Shown here piece by piece: positions 50,792-58,623 of a stretch of DNA of 64,000 nucleotides. How positions within the stretch are numbered: the stretch's first letter is position 1; each line of letters begins with the position of its first letter. This DNA comes from Nitrospinae bacterium AH_259_B05_G02_I21 (GTDB lineage Bacteria; JADFOP01): positions 1-64,000 of the forward strand of contig JALLOF010000005.1 in assembly GCA_027717595.1 (NCBI GenBank). The letters are read 5' to 3'. Below the pieces are notes generated by a model. That model saw nothing but the letters and a program-made list of their open reading frames with translations, did not search any database and had not been told where the DNA came from. The translations under genes were made by a program, and so were the position numbers.

Positions 50792-52302
50792 CGGCAGCCC
50801 TGCTCGACGAGGCGTACGATGGCGGGCCAGTCGAGGTGGGCCTCTACAAGGTCGGCCAGCCGGTCGTACTCGACCTCGAGGCTGAAGGGACGCGCCTGAC
50901 CAACAGGCGGGCGGCCGCGCTCGGCCCGGAGCGCACCGAGGACGTGGCGGCGGAAGCCCTCCGCGTCAAAGCAGCCGTGAATGGACGTCCCCAGGACGCG
51001 CCCGGTGGCGTCCACGGCGCCCTCGGGCTCGCTCACCTCCTCCGCGCCCCGACGCTCAAGGACGAAAGCCTCCGAGACGCCGTGGGCCCGAGACGTCCGA
51101 CCCATGTGAATCTCGTAGCCCTCGACCACGAGGTCAGCTGAAGCGTGGCGGGCGCGGACCTGCTCGGTCGTTTTGGTGGGCTCAAACGTCGTCTCGACCT
51201 CGAGAAGACCGAGCCCCGCGACCTCGCCGCAGTCCGCCTCCACCCCCTCCGGGTCCCGGATGACGCGTCCAAGCATCTGGTAGCCCCCACAGAGGCCGAC
51301 GACCATCCCGCCCCGCGCGGCGACCTCGAGGACCGCCCGGTCGAGCCCCACTTTGCGGAGCCAGGCAAGGTCGGCGACCGTGGCCTTCGTGCCGGGAAGG
51401 ATGAGGAGCTCCGGGACCCCGACGGCCTCGGGGCTATCGACGTAGCGGAGCGTGACGTCGGGCTCGGCGGCCAGGGCGTCGAAGTCAGTGAAATTGGCCA
51501 GGTGGGGGAAGCGGATGACGACCACGTCGAGCCGATCGTCAGACGGCGGCCCGCCCAACGGCAGGTGCTCCTCGAGCGCCACAGAGTCCTCTTGCGGGAT
51601 GGTTATGTCGCTGAAGTAGGGCAGCACGCCCAGGACCGGCACGCCGCAGCGCTCCTCCAGCATCCGCAGGCCCTCCTCCAGCAGCGACCGCTCGCCCCTA
51701 AACTTGTTCACGATGAGCCCTTTGACGAGGCGGCGCTCCTCGCCGGTAAGCAGATCGAGGGTGCCGGTCAGCCAGGCGAACACCCCGCCCCGGTCGATGT
51801 CGCCGACCAGCAGCACGGGGGCCTCGGCCCGGCGGGCCACGAACATGTTGACGAGGTCGTGCTCCTTGAGGTTGATCTCCGCCGGGCTTCCCGCCCCCTC
51901 GATGACCACCACCTCGTAGGCGGCCACAAGGCGCTCAAGGCTCTCCTCGATCGCCGAGCGGAGCCTCGGCTTCAAGGCCTCGTGGGTGGCCCCATCGAGG
52001 TGGCCGATGGGCCGGCCGTGGAGCACCACCTGGCTGCCCAACCCCCGGGTGGGCTTCAGCAGGACGGGATTCATATCGACTGTGACGGCGACGCCGGCGG
52101 CCTGGGCCTGGACGGCCTGTGAGCGGCCGACCTCGCCCCCGTCGGCCGTGGCGAAGGAGTTGAGCGCCATGTTCTGGGCCTTGAAGGGCGCAACCCGAAC
52201 GCCCGAGCGGCGAAACAGCCGGCAGAAGGCGGTCACGAGGACGCTCTTGCCCACGTAGGAGCCGGTTCCCTGAACCATGAGTGTCTTGGCCCGTCGCGCC
52301 AC
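50788..52302 (-). CDS. cobQ: Cobyric acid synthase
   Basis: CobQ/CbiP makes four glutamine-dependent amidations on adenosyl-cobyrinate a,c-diamide. The 504-residue product has P-loop GTGSYVGKS (12-20), KAQNMALNS, IEGAGSPAEINL, and a class I glutaminase domain with GLCGGYQML and TSIHGCF (catalytic Cys and His). Together with the ATGA-overlapped cobB this is a two-gene late-corrin unit. No cobalamin riboswitch was recognised in the 145 bp upstream, which instead holds a hairpin and a tRNA gene. Confidence 0.95.
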   Translation of the reverse strand: MARRAKTLMVQGTGSYVGKSVLVTAFCRLFRRSGVRVAPFKAQNMALNSFATADGGEVGRSQAVQAQAAGVAVTVDMNPVLLKPTRGLGSQVVLHGRPIGHLDGATHEALKPRLRSAIEESLERLVAAYEVVVIEGAGSPAEINLKEHDLVNMFVARRAEAPVLLVGDIDRGGVFAWLTGTLDLLTGEERRLVKGLIVNKFRGERSLLEEGLRMLEERCGVPVLGVLPYFSDITIPQEDSVALEEHLPLGGPPSDDRLDVVVIRFPHLANFTDFDALAAEPDVTLRYVDSPEAVGVPELLILPGTKATVADLAWLRKVGLDRAVLEVAARGGMVVGLCGGYQMLGRVIRDPEGVEADCGEVAGLGLLEVETTFEPTKTTEQVRARHASADLVVEGYEIHMGRTSRAHGVSEAFVLERRGAEEVSEPEGAVDATGRVLGTSIHGCFDAEGFRRHVLGALRAERGRPPVGQARPFSLEVEYDRLADLVEAHLDWPAIVRLVEQGCR

Positions 52303-52409
52303 CGAAGGAGAACCTCACCGAGGAATGGTCGGAGAAGGGCTGATTATAGGAAAGGCCCGGGGACGCCGCAAGGGGCAACCCAGGGGACGGGGCCAACCCC
52401 CTCGATACA

Positions 52410-52437
52410 CTAAAGCCACCCTTTCGGGTGGCTTTAG
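52410..52437 (-). terminator. Strong hairpin after tRNA-Ala
   Basis: A 12-bp perfect stem with a four-base loop (CTAAAGCCACCC/GGGTGGCTTTAG) between tRNA-Ala and cobQ. Neither strand has a full U-tract after it, so termination is likely but not certain. Confidence 0.55.
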
Positions 52438-52447
52438 AAAATCTTGG

Positions 52448-52520
52448 TGGAGCTGACGGGGATCGAACCCGTGACCTCTTGACTGCCAGTCAAGCGCGCT
52501 CCCAGCTGCGCCACAGCCCC
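52448..52520 (-). tRNA. tRNA-Ala (GGC)
   Basis: A 73-nt cloverleaf on the minus strand: acceptor GGGGCTG/CAGCTCC, D-arm GCGCAGCTGGGAGCGC, anticodon loop CTGGCAG giving GGC, and T-loop TTCGATC. CCA is incompletely encoded. Confidence 0.95.
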
Positions 52521-52579
52521 ACCGGAGACGCTTTCTGATCCGTGGTAAGGTTTTTATATAGGGCGACGTCCGGGCCCTG

Positions 52580-53065
52580 TCAACTCTTTTTCGTTCCCGC
52601 CTCCTCCTGCTCGGCCTCCTCGGCGGCGATGGCCTCGATCTCGGCCTCCTTCGCTGCGATGAGAGCGTTCTTCTCATCCACCGACACCTTCTTCTCCTCC
52701 AGGGCCTTTGAGGTCAGGCTTTCCGCGCTCAGCAGCTCGTAGGTCTTCTCACCGAGCTCGGCGTAGAGATCCTTGCGCTGCTTCCTAATCCGGGCGATAT
52801 CGAGCCTGAGCTTGCCGACGCGGGAGGAGCGGACGACCTCGTCTTTGGCCTTCTTGAGATAGGTCGCCGCCGTGTCCCAAAAATCGCGCCTATCCTCGAC
52901 CAACGGCGGAGGCGGGGGTGAAGGAGGGGGTGTCTCGGCGGCAGGCGTGGCGGCCTTGGGCTGCTTGGCCTTTTTGGGCCCCTTAGCCGTGGCTCTGGGC
53001 TTTTTAGGCTTCGGCGTGGCGTCCGATTCCGACTTCGTCTGCTCGCCTGGCTCCTTGGGTGTCAT
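52580..53065 (-). CDS. Lys/Pro-rich coiled-coil protein
   Basis: The 161-residue protein has a low-complexity N-terminal half rich in Lys, Ala and Pro (KPKKPRATAKGPKKAK, then a PPPSPPPPP run) and a helical C-terminal half likely to form a coiled coil (KLRLDIARIRKQRKDLYAELG, EEKKVSVDEKNALIAAKEAE). It has no signal peptide. A family is not recognised; the basic tail could bind nucleic acid or the cell surface. It is expressed alone upstream of tRNA-Ala. Confidence 0.6.
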   Translation of the reverse strand: MTPKEPGEQTKSESDATPKPKKPRATAKGPKKAKQPKAATPAAETPPPSPPPPPLVEDRRDFWDTAATYLKKAKDEVVRSSRVGKLRLDIARIRKQRKDLYAELGEKTYELLSAESLTSKALEEKKVSVDEKNALIAAKEAEIEAIAAEEAEQEEAGTKKS

Positions 53066-53171
53066 GGTCTCCCCCCTGGTCCGAGAAGGTGCTTAGAGGC
53101 TCGGCCGACTGTCCGCTACATTAACAACGCGGGTGTGGCCTGTCAATGGTTTTTCCCGTCCCGGGCGGCGC

Positions 53172-53612
53172 CTAGGCGCCGTCGCGCTCGTAGGTTGCCG
53201 TCACGGTGGTGCGGATGCCGCCGCGCACGAAAAAACCCCCCACGACGGTCATCCAACGAGGCCTGACGACCTCCACGAGGTCATCGAGGATGCGGTTCGT
53301 CACGGCTTCGTGGAACGCCCCAACATCGCGATACGACCAGAGGTAGAGCTTCAAGCTCTTTAGCTCCACACACCTCTCGTCTGGCACGTAGGTGATATGG
53401 ATGGTCGCGAAGTCGGGCTGGCCCGTAAGTGGGCAGAGACACGTGAACTCGGGACACTCGAAGGCGATCTCGTAGTCCCGCTCGGGAGTGGGGTTGGGAA
53501 AGGTCTCGATCTCGGTCATCGGCTCCGTGGAAATTCTCGGGGCGGTGGTGTTCGAGCCCCGACCCTTTGTGCGCCGATGTAAGGTGCGGCGGCTGACTCT
53601 CCTTTGACTCAT
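53172..53612 (-). CDS. queF: NADPH-dependent 7-cyano-7-deazaguanine reductase QueF
   Basis: QueF reduces preQ0 to preQ1 in queuosine synthesis. The 146-residue short-form (unimodular) enzyme has [20 protein letters not shown] with the nucleophilic Cys in LCPLTG and the Asp in PDF, then [16 protein letters not shown], the QueF NADPH-binding motif, and [15 protein letters not shown]. The start at 53612 has GGGAGGG upstream; the N-terminus carries about 30 extra basic residues ([16 protein letters not shown]). No other queuosine gene is in the window. Confidence 0.93.
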   Translation of the reverse strand: MSQRRVSRRTLHRRTKGRGSNTTAPRISTEPMTEIETFPNPTPERDYEIAFECPEFTCLCPLTGQPDFATIHITYVPDERCVELKSLKLYLWSYRDVGAFHEAVTNRILDDLVEVVRPRWMTVVGGFFVRGGIRTTVTATYERDGA

Positions 53613-53688
53613 GGACCCTCCCTGCCCCAACCAGGTGCGGACGCATTGTACCACAGCGCAAGGGGGCCGCCAACGGGCAGGGCCGAAG

Positions 53689-54168
53689 GGTAGTGTCCTA
53701 ATGTGAACTGAACACCCACCAGCCTGGAGCTTTCACAACGATCTCCTTGCCGTAGCCCGCCCGATGGGGTCCGCCTCAGGTCCGCCTTAGGCGGAGCCAC
53801 CCGCCTCAGGCGGGTCCACTCGAATAGATAGCACACCGCAACACGGCCTGTCGTCTCGTACTTCGCTTACTTCGCCTATTGAGGGCATTTCTTTTTGTTG
53901 GCGGACGTCGATTTTGCACCTTAGACACTTTTAGACACTTTTGACACTTGTGTCTAATGTGTCTAATCCCACATAATCTATTGGATTTGCAGACATTGCT
54001 GGCGATTTTGAGTCTCAAAAGGGTGTCTAAAAAGCGGAAAGTGTCAAAGGCCTCCAGCGGGGACGGGAGGGAGGCCTATCGTAGCGTACTTCGCTTTTTT
54101 CGCGAACTTCGCAAACTTCGCGAATGAGGGGGGTGATTATATTTGCACGGGTTTCAAATCAGGACGCT
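53689..54168 (+). repeat. ~470-bp intergenic element, copy B
   Basis: Same order of blocks as 41803-42271, clearly diverged by point changes and small indels, same orientation. It includes a CCGCCT palindrome pair (53770-53814), the GTGTCTAA array, and TTCGCGAACTTCGCAAAC near the end. Confidence 0.82.
53921..53966 (+). repeat. GTGTCTAA octamer array in element copy B
   Basis: TTAGACAC at 53921 and 53931, a degenerate copy near 53940, then inverted GTGTCTAA at 53950 and 53959. Phasing is the same as in copy A. Confidence 0.8.
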
Positions 54169-54268
54169 ACTTAGCAAGCAACGAGCTTTCCTTTGACATC
54201 ATATCCTGCTAGATTGTCTTGGTGTATTCCTCCACCATTGAACCCTACATAATGGGGGGAGAGGGCAT

Positions 54269-54601
54269 ATGACGCCGTATAGAATCGTGTTCATGACCGC
54301 CGGGGCTGAGGAGGAGGCGGTCCGCATCGCCAACGCCCTGGTGGAGCGGGGTCTGGCCGCGTGCGTCAACATCGTCCAGCCGATCCGCTCTATCTACCGC
54401 TGGGAGGGCAAGCTCTGCGACGAGCAGGAGCTCCTCCTTGTTGCGAAGACCCACGTGGAGCAGGTCGCCTCGCTCACAGAATGCGTCGCCGAGCTCCACA
54501 GCTACGATGTGCCTGAGGTCCTCGCCGTCCCTATCGAGACGGGGCATCACCCCTACCTCAAGTGGCTGGAGGAGAGCTGCGCGCCGGCTGGCGACACCTA
54601 G
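54269..54601 (+). CDS. cutA: Divalent-cation tolerance protein CutA
   Basis: The 110-residue protein is a typical small trimeric CutA: VFMTAGAEEEAVRIANALVE at the N-terminus, GLAACVNIVQPIRSIYRWEGK with the conserved Cys and YRWEG, and SYDVPEVLAVPIETGHHPYLKWL at the end. CutA proteins resemble PII and are linked to metal tolerance, but the mechanism is not settled. GGGGGGAGAGG is ahead of the ATG. Confidence 0.93.
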   Translation: MTPYRIVFMTAGAEEEAVRIANALVERGLAACVNIVQPIRSIYRWEGKLCDEQELLLVAKTHVEQVASLTECVAELHSYDVPEVLAVPIETGHHPYLKWLEESCAPAGDT

Positions 54602-54638
54602 CCGAGCCCTCCAGGGCCCTCGACGCCGAACAAAGACC

Positions 54639-54690
54639 TTGACAGTGATTTTTGGGGTGTGGTAGGGTTGGCTCGGCTTGTGAAAAATGG
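54639..54690 (+). promoter_or_regulatory. Promoter of the atp genes with a Rex-like half-site
   Basis: TTGACA (54639-54644) and TAGGGT (54663-54668) with an 18-bp spacer, followed at 54678 by TTGTGAAAAATGG. TTGTGAAA is one half of the Rex operator (TTGTGAAA-N4-TTTCACAA); the second half is poor. The site would lie just after the transcription start. Confidence 0.45.
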
Positions 54691-54777
54691 AACAGGGTCT
54701 CGCGTAGCCATTCCTCAATCCCTCTTTCTTTGCCACAGACAGGTGCCGTGCCCCGTTTCCATGTGGGGAGAGCGTGT

Positions 54778-55041
54778 GTGGTGAGTCGAGATGCCGGGGG
54801 GGACCAAGAGGAGCGGCGAGGCGGCCTCCGCGCGCTGACCCAGTTCGGCGAGCTCCTCTCGTTGGGGTTCACCTTCGCCCTGTCCATCCTCATCGGGGTG
54901 CTAGTTGGCCATTACCTGGTGGATGGCTGGCTTGGGACCGCCCCGTGGGGGCTCATCGTCTTTACCTTATTCGGCATCGTGGCGGGCTTTCTCAACTTAT
55001 ATCGCATAACCAGGAAGTACATCGACAAGGGTGAGCAGTGA
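54778..55041 (+). CDS. atpZ: AtpZ-like F-ATPase assembly protein
   Basis: The 87-residue protein has two membrane helices (GELLSLGFTFALSILIGVLVGHYL and APWGLIVFTLFGIVAGFLNLY), the pattern of AtpZ/AtpI-type proteins encoded ahead of atpB. AtpZ and AtpI are thought to help Mg2+ supply and c-ring assembly. The GTG at 54778 is chosen for its spacing to GGGGAG; a GTG at 54781 is next to it. The stop overlaps the following ATG (TGATG). Confidence 0.75.
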   Translation: MVSRDAGGDQEERRGGLRALTQFGELLSLGFTFALSILIGVLVGHYLVDGWLGTAPWGLIVFTLFGIVAGFLNLYRITRKYIDKGEQ

Positions 55042-55439
55042 TGAGCGAGGAATGCCTCCGGCTTGTCGGATGGATTGAGAAGGGCGCATTGGGGCTCACG
55101 GCCGTCTTTTCCATGGCAGGCTGGGTGGTCGGGGGCCCGGCCGTCGCGGCGGGCGTCGCCGCCGGAGGCCTGGTTGCTCTAGTGAACTTCAAGGCCCTCC
55201 GGTGGTTCACGGCCCGGGCGGTGGTGTCGGCCGGGAAGAAATCGGTGAAGGGGATCGCGCTCATCAGCGGTGCGCTTCGCTACCTGGCCCTCTCGGTGGT
55301 CCTCTGGGCGCTGGTCTCAAGCCGCCTGGTCGATCTTTTCGGCTTGCTCGTCGGCCTCGGGATCGTGAGTCTCGCTGTTATCGTTGCGGGCTTGCGCCAC
55401 GGCCTCGAGGCGTCGCGGTCGGCCGACGTGGTGGGATAG
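55041..55439 (+). CDS. atpI: ATP synthase subunit I-like protein
   Basis: The 132-residue membrane protein has four hydrophobic segments (about 13-45, 70-90, 93-115), a basic linker (KALRWFTARAVVSAGKKSVKG), and sits exactly where atpI does, between atpZ and atpB. AtpI proteins are poorly conserved, so identification is mainly by position and topology. The stop is five bases before the atpB start. Confidence 0.65.
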   Translation: MSEECLRLVGWIEKGALGLTAVFSMAGWVVGGPAVAAGVAAGGLVALVNFKALRWFTARAVVSAGKKSVKGIALISGALRYLALSVVLWALVSSRLVDLFGLLVGLGIVSLAVIVAGLRHGLEASRSADVVG

Positions 55440-55443
55440 CTCG

Positions 55444-56121
55444 ATGGAACACCCATACCTCTTCATACAGATTCCCGGCTTTGAGGCTTATCCCCACGTG
55501 ACCTACACGTGGATGCTCATGGTGCTATTGGCGGTGGTCTCTTTTGCCACCACCCGGTCCATGCATCTTGTCCCCCTGCGGCTCCAGAATTTCTTTGAGG
55601 TGGTGGTGGAGGGGATTGCGGACTTCATGCGGGATGTCATCGGGCCCGAGGGTCCCAAGTACGTGTTCCTCATCGGAACCTTGGCCCTCTTCATCTTGAC
55701 GAGCAATCTGGTCGGGATGATTCCGGGCTTCACCTCCCCGACGAACAACTTGAACACGAACGCCGCGATGGCCATAACGGTCTTTTTCATATATCACTTC
55801 ATTGGGATTAGGAAGCACGGGCTCGCCTACGTGAAGCAATTTACTGGCCCCATCATCTGGCTGGCGCCTCTCTTGCTGCCCATCGAGCTCATCGGCCACT
55901 TCGCCCGCATCCTGAGCCTGTCCGTTCGGCTCTTCGGCAACATCATGGGCCACGATATCATGTTGATTATTTTGGGCGTTCTGGCGGGATTGAGCGCCTT
56001 CATCTTCTGGGCCCCCGTCCCCATGATTTTTATGGGGATTTTTGTCAGCTTCATCCAGACGTTTGTCTTCGTGCTCCTCTCGACGATTTATATCGCCCTG
56101 GCCTTGGAGGAGGAGCACTAA
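55444..56121 (+). CDS. atpB: F0F1 ATP synthase subunit a
   Basis: Subunit a carries protons through two half-channels past the c-ring. The 225-residue protein has five or six membrane helices, the essential Arg in LSLSVRLFGNIMGHDI, and the SFIQTFVFVLLSTIYIALA final helix. Start at ATG 55444. Downstream of atpE the remaining subunits (b, delta, F1) do not follow, so the ATP synthase genes of this genome are split in at least two places. Confidence 0.95.
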   Translation: MEHPYLFIQIPGFEAYPHVTYTWMLMVLLAVVSFATTRSMHLVPLRLQNFFEVVVEGIADFMRDVIGPEGPKYVFLIGTLALFILTSNLVGMIPGFTSPTNNLNTNAAMAITVFFIYHFIGIRKHGLAYVKQFTGPIIWLAPLLLPIELIGHFARILSLSVRLFGNIMGHDIMLIILGVLAGLSAFIFWAPVPMIFMGIFVSFIQTFVFVLLSTIYIALALEEEH

Positions 56122-56241
56122 CGGGCGAGCTGTCCACCGCGGGGCAGGTCGGCGCGGGGATGGCGCAGGCCTTGGGTGCCGCAGATGCGACCGAATCCCA
56201 TCGTAATGGTTTTTTCATGGACAAAAAGGAGGAATGTATCG

Positions 56242-56607
56242 ATGCGAACGAAGGTGGTTGTTGCACTTCTCGCTGTGACGGCGCTGGTAGTCCTCGCCGC
56301 CCCCATGGCATGGGCGGCCGAGCCGGCGGCCGGGCAGGCTGTGGTGGCTTCGGGCGAAGCGAAGTTGAACTACTTCCGGGTCGCGGCGTTCAGCTGCGCT
56401 ATTGGCATCGCCATCGCCGCCTTCGGGGGGGCCTTGGGCATGGGCCGTGGTTTGGGCAGCGCCTTGGAAGGCATCGCCCGCAACCCGGGTGCCACGGGCA
56501 GGATTCAGGTGGCCATGATTATCGGTTTCGCCCTCATCGAGTCGCTGGTCATTTACACCCTCGTGGTCGTGCTCATTATCATATTCGCGAATCCCTTTGG
56601 CATTTAG
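56242..56607 (+). CDS. atpE: F0F1 ATP synthase subunit c with an N-terminal signal sequence
   Basis: Two helices form the c-ring hairpin: AIGIAIAAFGGALGMGRGLG and MIIGFALIESLVIYTLVVVL, joined by the polar loop ARNPGATG. The ion-binding Glu is in LIESLVIY. Ahead of the mature c subunit there is a signal peptide (VVVALLAVTALVVLAAPMAWA) and a short linker, which many, but not all, c subunits lack. The Glu, Ser and Tyr of the sodium-binding set are present, but the position of the helix-1 Gln is Met, so proton use is more likely. AAAAAGGAGG precedes the ATG at 56242. Confidence 0.92.
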   Translation: MRTKVVVALLAVTALVVLAAPMAWAAEPAAGQAVVASGEAKLNYFRVAAFSCAIGIAIAAFGGALGMGRGLGSALEGIARNPGATGRIQVAMIIGFALIESLVIYTLVVVLIIIFANPFGI

Positions 56608-56803
56608 GGTGCTCGGCCGTTGTATCATGGGTCAGCCGCGAGTCGTGACAGGGCGAGACGAGGGCTGACCTGGCCGTCGCTTGGCCTCCTTGGCTGAGCG
56701 GGGCCATTGTCGCAGGGCCCGCTTCCCCGCGTCGTCCTGATGGGGCGGGGCGAGACGAGGCCCGGGTGTACGGATTGCAGGCCGTGGTGACGCGGAGAAC
56801 GCT

Positions 56804-57442
56804 GTGAAACGCACGAAAGTTCCCACCGCTACCGTGGGGCGGCTGTCGATCTACGGGCGGCTTCTCATCCAGATGGAGGAGGAGGGTGTAGAGGTCGCTT
56901 CGTCGGCCCAGCTCGCCGCCCGCTGCGGCTTGAATCCCGCCCAAATCCGGAAGGACCTGGCCTACTTCGGTGCGTTCGGCATCCGAGGCGTCGGGTATCG
57001 GGTCAACGAGCTGAAGGATCGCCTCAAGGACGTTCTCGGAGTCACGAGAGTCTGGAAGGTGGCCCTCGTGGGGGCAGGGAATTTGGGCAGCGCCCTGGCC
57101 GCCTACAGGGGGTTTCTCGCACACGGATTTGAAATTGACGCAGTCTTCGATAAGTATCCTAACCGGTGTGTCCTGTCGGCGAAGAAGACGGTGGAGGTGT
57201 TCGGTCTCAAGGAGCTCAAGCGCGTTGTCAGCCAGAGGGGCATCAAAATAGGCGTCGTCGCCGTCCCCCAAGAGGGAGCCCAGAGCGTTGTAGACCAGCT
57301 TGTGGATGCGGGGATTCAGGGGATTTTGAATTTCGCCCCCATCCGGCCAGACGTCCCCGAGCACGTGAGGGTTAAAAACGTCGACCTGGGCTCCGAGCTG
57401 GAGAGCCTGACTTTCTACCTTTCTAAGCCCGTCAAGGGGTGA
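56804..57442 (+). CDS. rex: Redox-sensing transcriptional repressor Rex
   Basis: Rex senses NADH/NAD ratio and represses fermentation, respiration and sometimes ATP synthase genes. The 212-residue product has an N-terminal winged helix (TVGRLSIYGRLLIQMEEEGV, CGLNPAQIRKDLAYFGAFGI) and a Rossmann domain (VALVGAGNLGSALAAYRGF, then a VFDKYPNR segment) ending in the helix that swaps into the partner (LTFYLSKPV). The start is GTG at 56804 with GGAG upstream. It follows the atp genes by about 200 bp, in line with control of that operon. Confidence 0.94.
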   Translation: MKRTKVPTATVGRLSIYGRLLIQMEEEGVEVASSAQLAARCGLNPAQIRKDLAYFGAFGIRGVGYRVNELKDRLKDVLGVTRVWKVALVGAGNLGSALAAYRGFLAHGFEIDAVFDKYPNRCVLSAKKTVEVFGLKELKRVVSQRGIKIGVVAVPQEGAQSVVDQLVDAGIQGILNFAPIRPDVPEHVRVKNVDLGSELESLTFYLSKPVKG

Positions 57443-57628
57443 GCGTCTCCTGCGCCGTCCTCCGACCCGCAATCCTATCGGCTTGACAGGCCCGAGGTGA
57501 CTCATATAGTAGAAAGGGGCCGGTACGTCGCCCGTGTGTGCGGGCCCATGACGAGGCGTTTGGTTTCCGCCCAATTCACAGGGTTCGTTGGCCCACAGGC
57601 CCAGGGTTCATCGAGACCGCGTAGCGCT

Positions 57629-58339
57629 ATGCTCATCCTTGCCTTCGATACCTCCACGCCGGTCGTCAGCGTCGCCGTCTCCAACCGAGGGGTCGTGCTG
57701 GCCTCGATGGCCGTAGCCAGGGGCCGCTCCCACGCCGCCCACCTCCTTTCGGCCGTCGATTCGGTCTTGACGCGCGCCGGGCTGGACCTCGCTGATGTGG
57801 AGGCTGTCGCCTGCGCCGTGGGGCCGGGCTCGTTTACGGGCCTTCGGGTGGGGATCGCTGCGGCCCAGGGGCTGGCAGAGGGCCGCGGGCTTCCCGTCGT
57901 GGGCGTGCCGACGCTGGAAGCGTACGCGCATGCGTTGTCCGGGGATGAGGGGATCCTGTGCCCGATGGTTGATGCCCGCAAGCAGGAGATATACGTGGCC
58001 GGCTATCGGTGGGAGGATGATGGGCCGGTTGAGCTTTGGCCGCCCGTGGCCAGTTCGCCGGAAGACTTGGCCGCGCGGGTCGGGGGGGGCAGTGTTCTGC
58101 TCGCCGGTGAGGGGGCTGCGGTCTACCGGGCGAAGCTGGAGGCCGCCTTGGGTTCGCGGGCGCGTTTTGGCCCGACCGATCTCGCTTCCTCCAACGCAGG
58201 CCGGGTGGCCCTGTTGGGGGCCGATCGATTGGCGAAAGGGGCCGGCGTGGACCCGGCTTCCCTGAGGCCCATCTATGGTAGACCTTCGGAGGCGGAGCTG
58301 GCTCAAGGCGCAGCTTCGCGGGGGAGGGGAGAGTTGTGA
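57629..58339 (+). CDS. tsaB: tRNA threonylcarbamoyladenosine synthesis protein TsaB
   Basis: TsaB partners TsaD and TsaE to make t6A in ANN-decoding tRNAs. The 236-residue protein opens with the ASKHA-fold ILAFDTSTPVVSVAVSN and has AVGPGSFTGLRVGIAAAQGLA, the family's best-known stretch, and MVDARKQEIYVAGYRW. Starting at ATG 57629 gives the standard N-terminus; the longer frame from 57497 is rejected. No strong ribosome site. The gene precedes a YdcH-like gene by 46 bp. Confidence 0.93.
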   Translation: MLILAFDTSTPVVSVAVSNRGVVLASMAVARGRSHAAHLLSAVDSVLTRAGLDLADVEAVACAVGPGSFTGLRVGIAAAQGLAEGRGLPVVGVPTLEAYAHALSGDEGILCPMVDARKQEIYVAGYRWEDDGPVELWPPVASSPEDLAARVGGGSVLLAGEGAAVYRAKLEAALGSRARFGPTDLASSNAGRVALLGADRLAKGAGVDPASLRPIYGRPSEAELAQGAASRGRGEL

Positions 58340-58385
58340 AGGACGTCCTTAGATTGCCCAATGTTATGAAGGGGGATACGGGGCG

Positions 58386-58610
58386 ATGAGCGACCAGGAA
58401 GAGTTGGTTGATCGAGTGAAACAGGAAAATGAGGGATTTCGCAAGTTAGCGGAAGAGCACCAGGCCCTGGAGCTGCAGCTAGAAGAGTTGAACAAGCTTC
58501 GGTATTTTACGTCCGATCAAGAGGTCGAGCGAAAAAACCTCCAGAAGCAAAAGCTCATGAAGAAGGACCGAATGATCGCCATCCTTCGTGAGTATCAGCA
58601 AGGAGCGTAA
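58386..58610 (+). CDS. YdcH-like DUF465 protein
   Basis: A 74-residue, highly charged helical protein: LVDRVKQENEGFRKLAEEHQ and then ELQLEELNKLRYFTSDQEVE, followed by LQKQKLMKKDRM. This is the DUF465/YdcH pattern of small antiparallel helical hairpins. Function unknown. GGGGGATACGGGG precedes the ATG. Confidence 0.8.
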   Translation: MSDQEELVDRVKQENEGFRKLAEEHQALELQLEELNKLRYFTSDQEVERKNLQKQKLMKKDRMIAILREYQQGA

Positions 58611-58623
58611 TCGCCGAGCGGCC

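Larger units (their letters stand above)
53613..54268. other. Intergenic region dominated by a repeat element
   Basis: The span 53689-54168 is copy B of the ~470-bp element. The remaining sequence up to cutA has no recognised feature. Confidence 0.6.

Noticed and set aside
51145-52122. 325-codon plus-strand frame inside cobQ
   Set aside because: cobQ motifs on the minus strand are complete; this is a shadow.
52303-52447. Cobalamin riboswitch ahead of cobQ
   Set aside because: The space is too short and holds only a hairpin and GC-rich spacer; no B12-box-like sequence.
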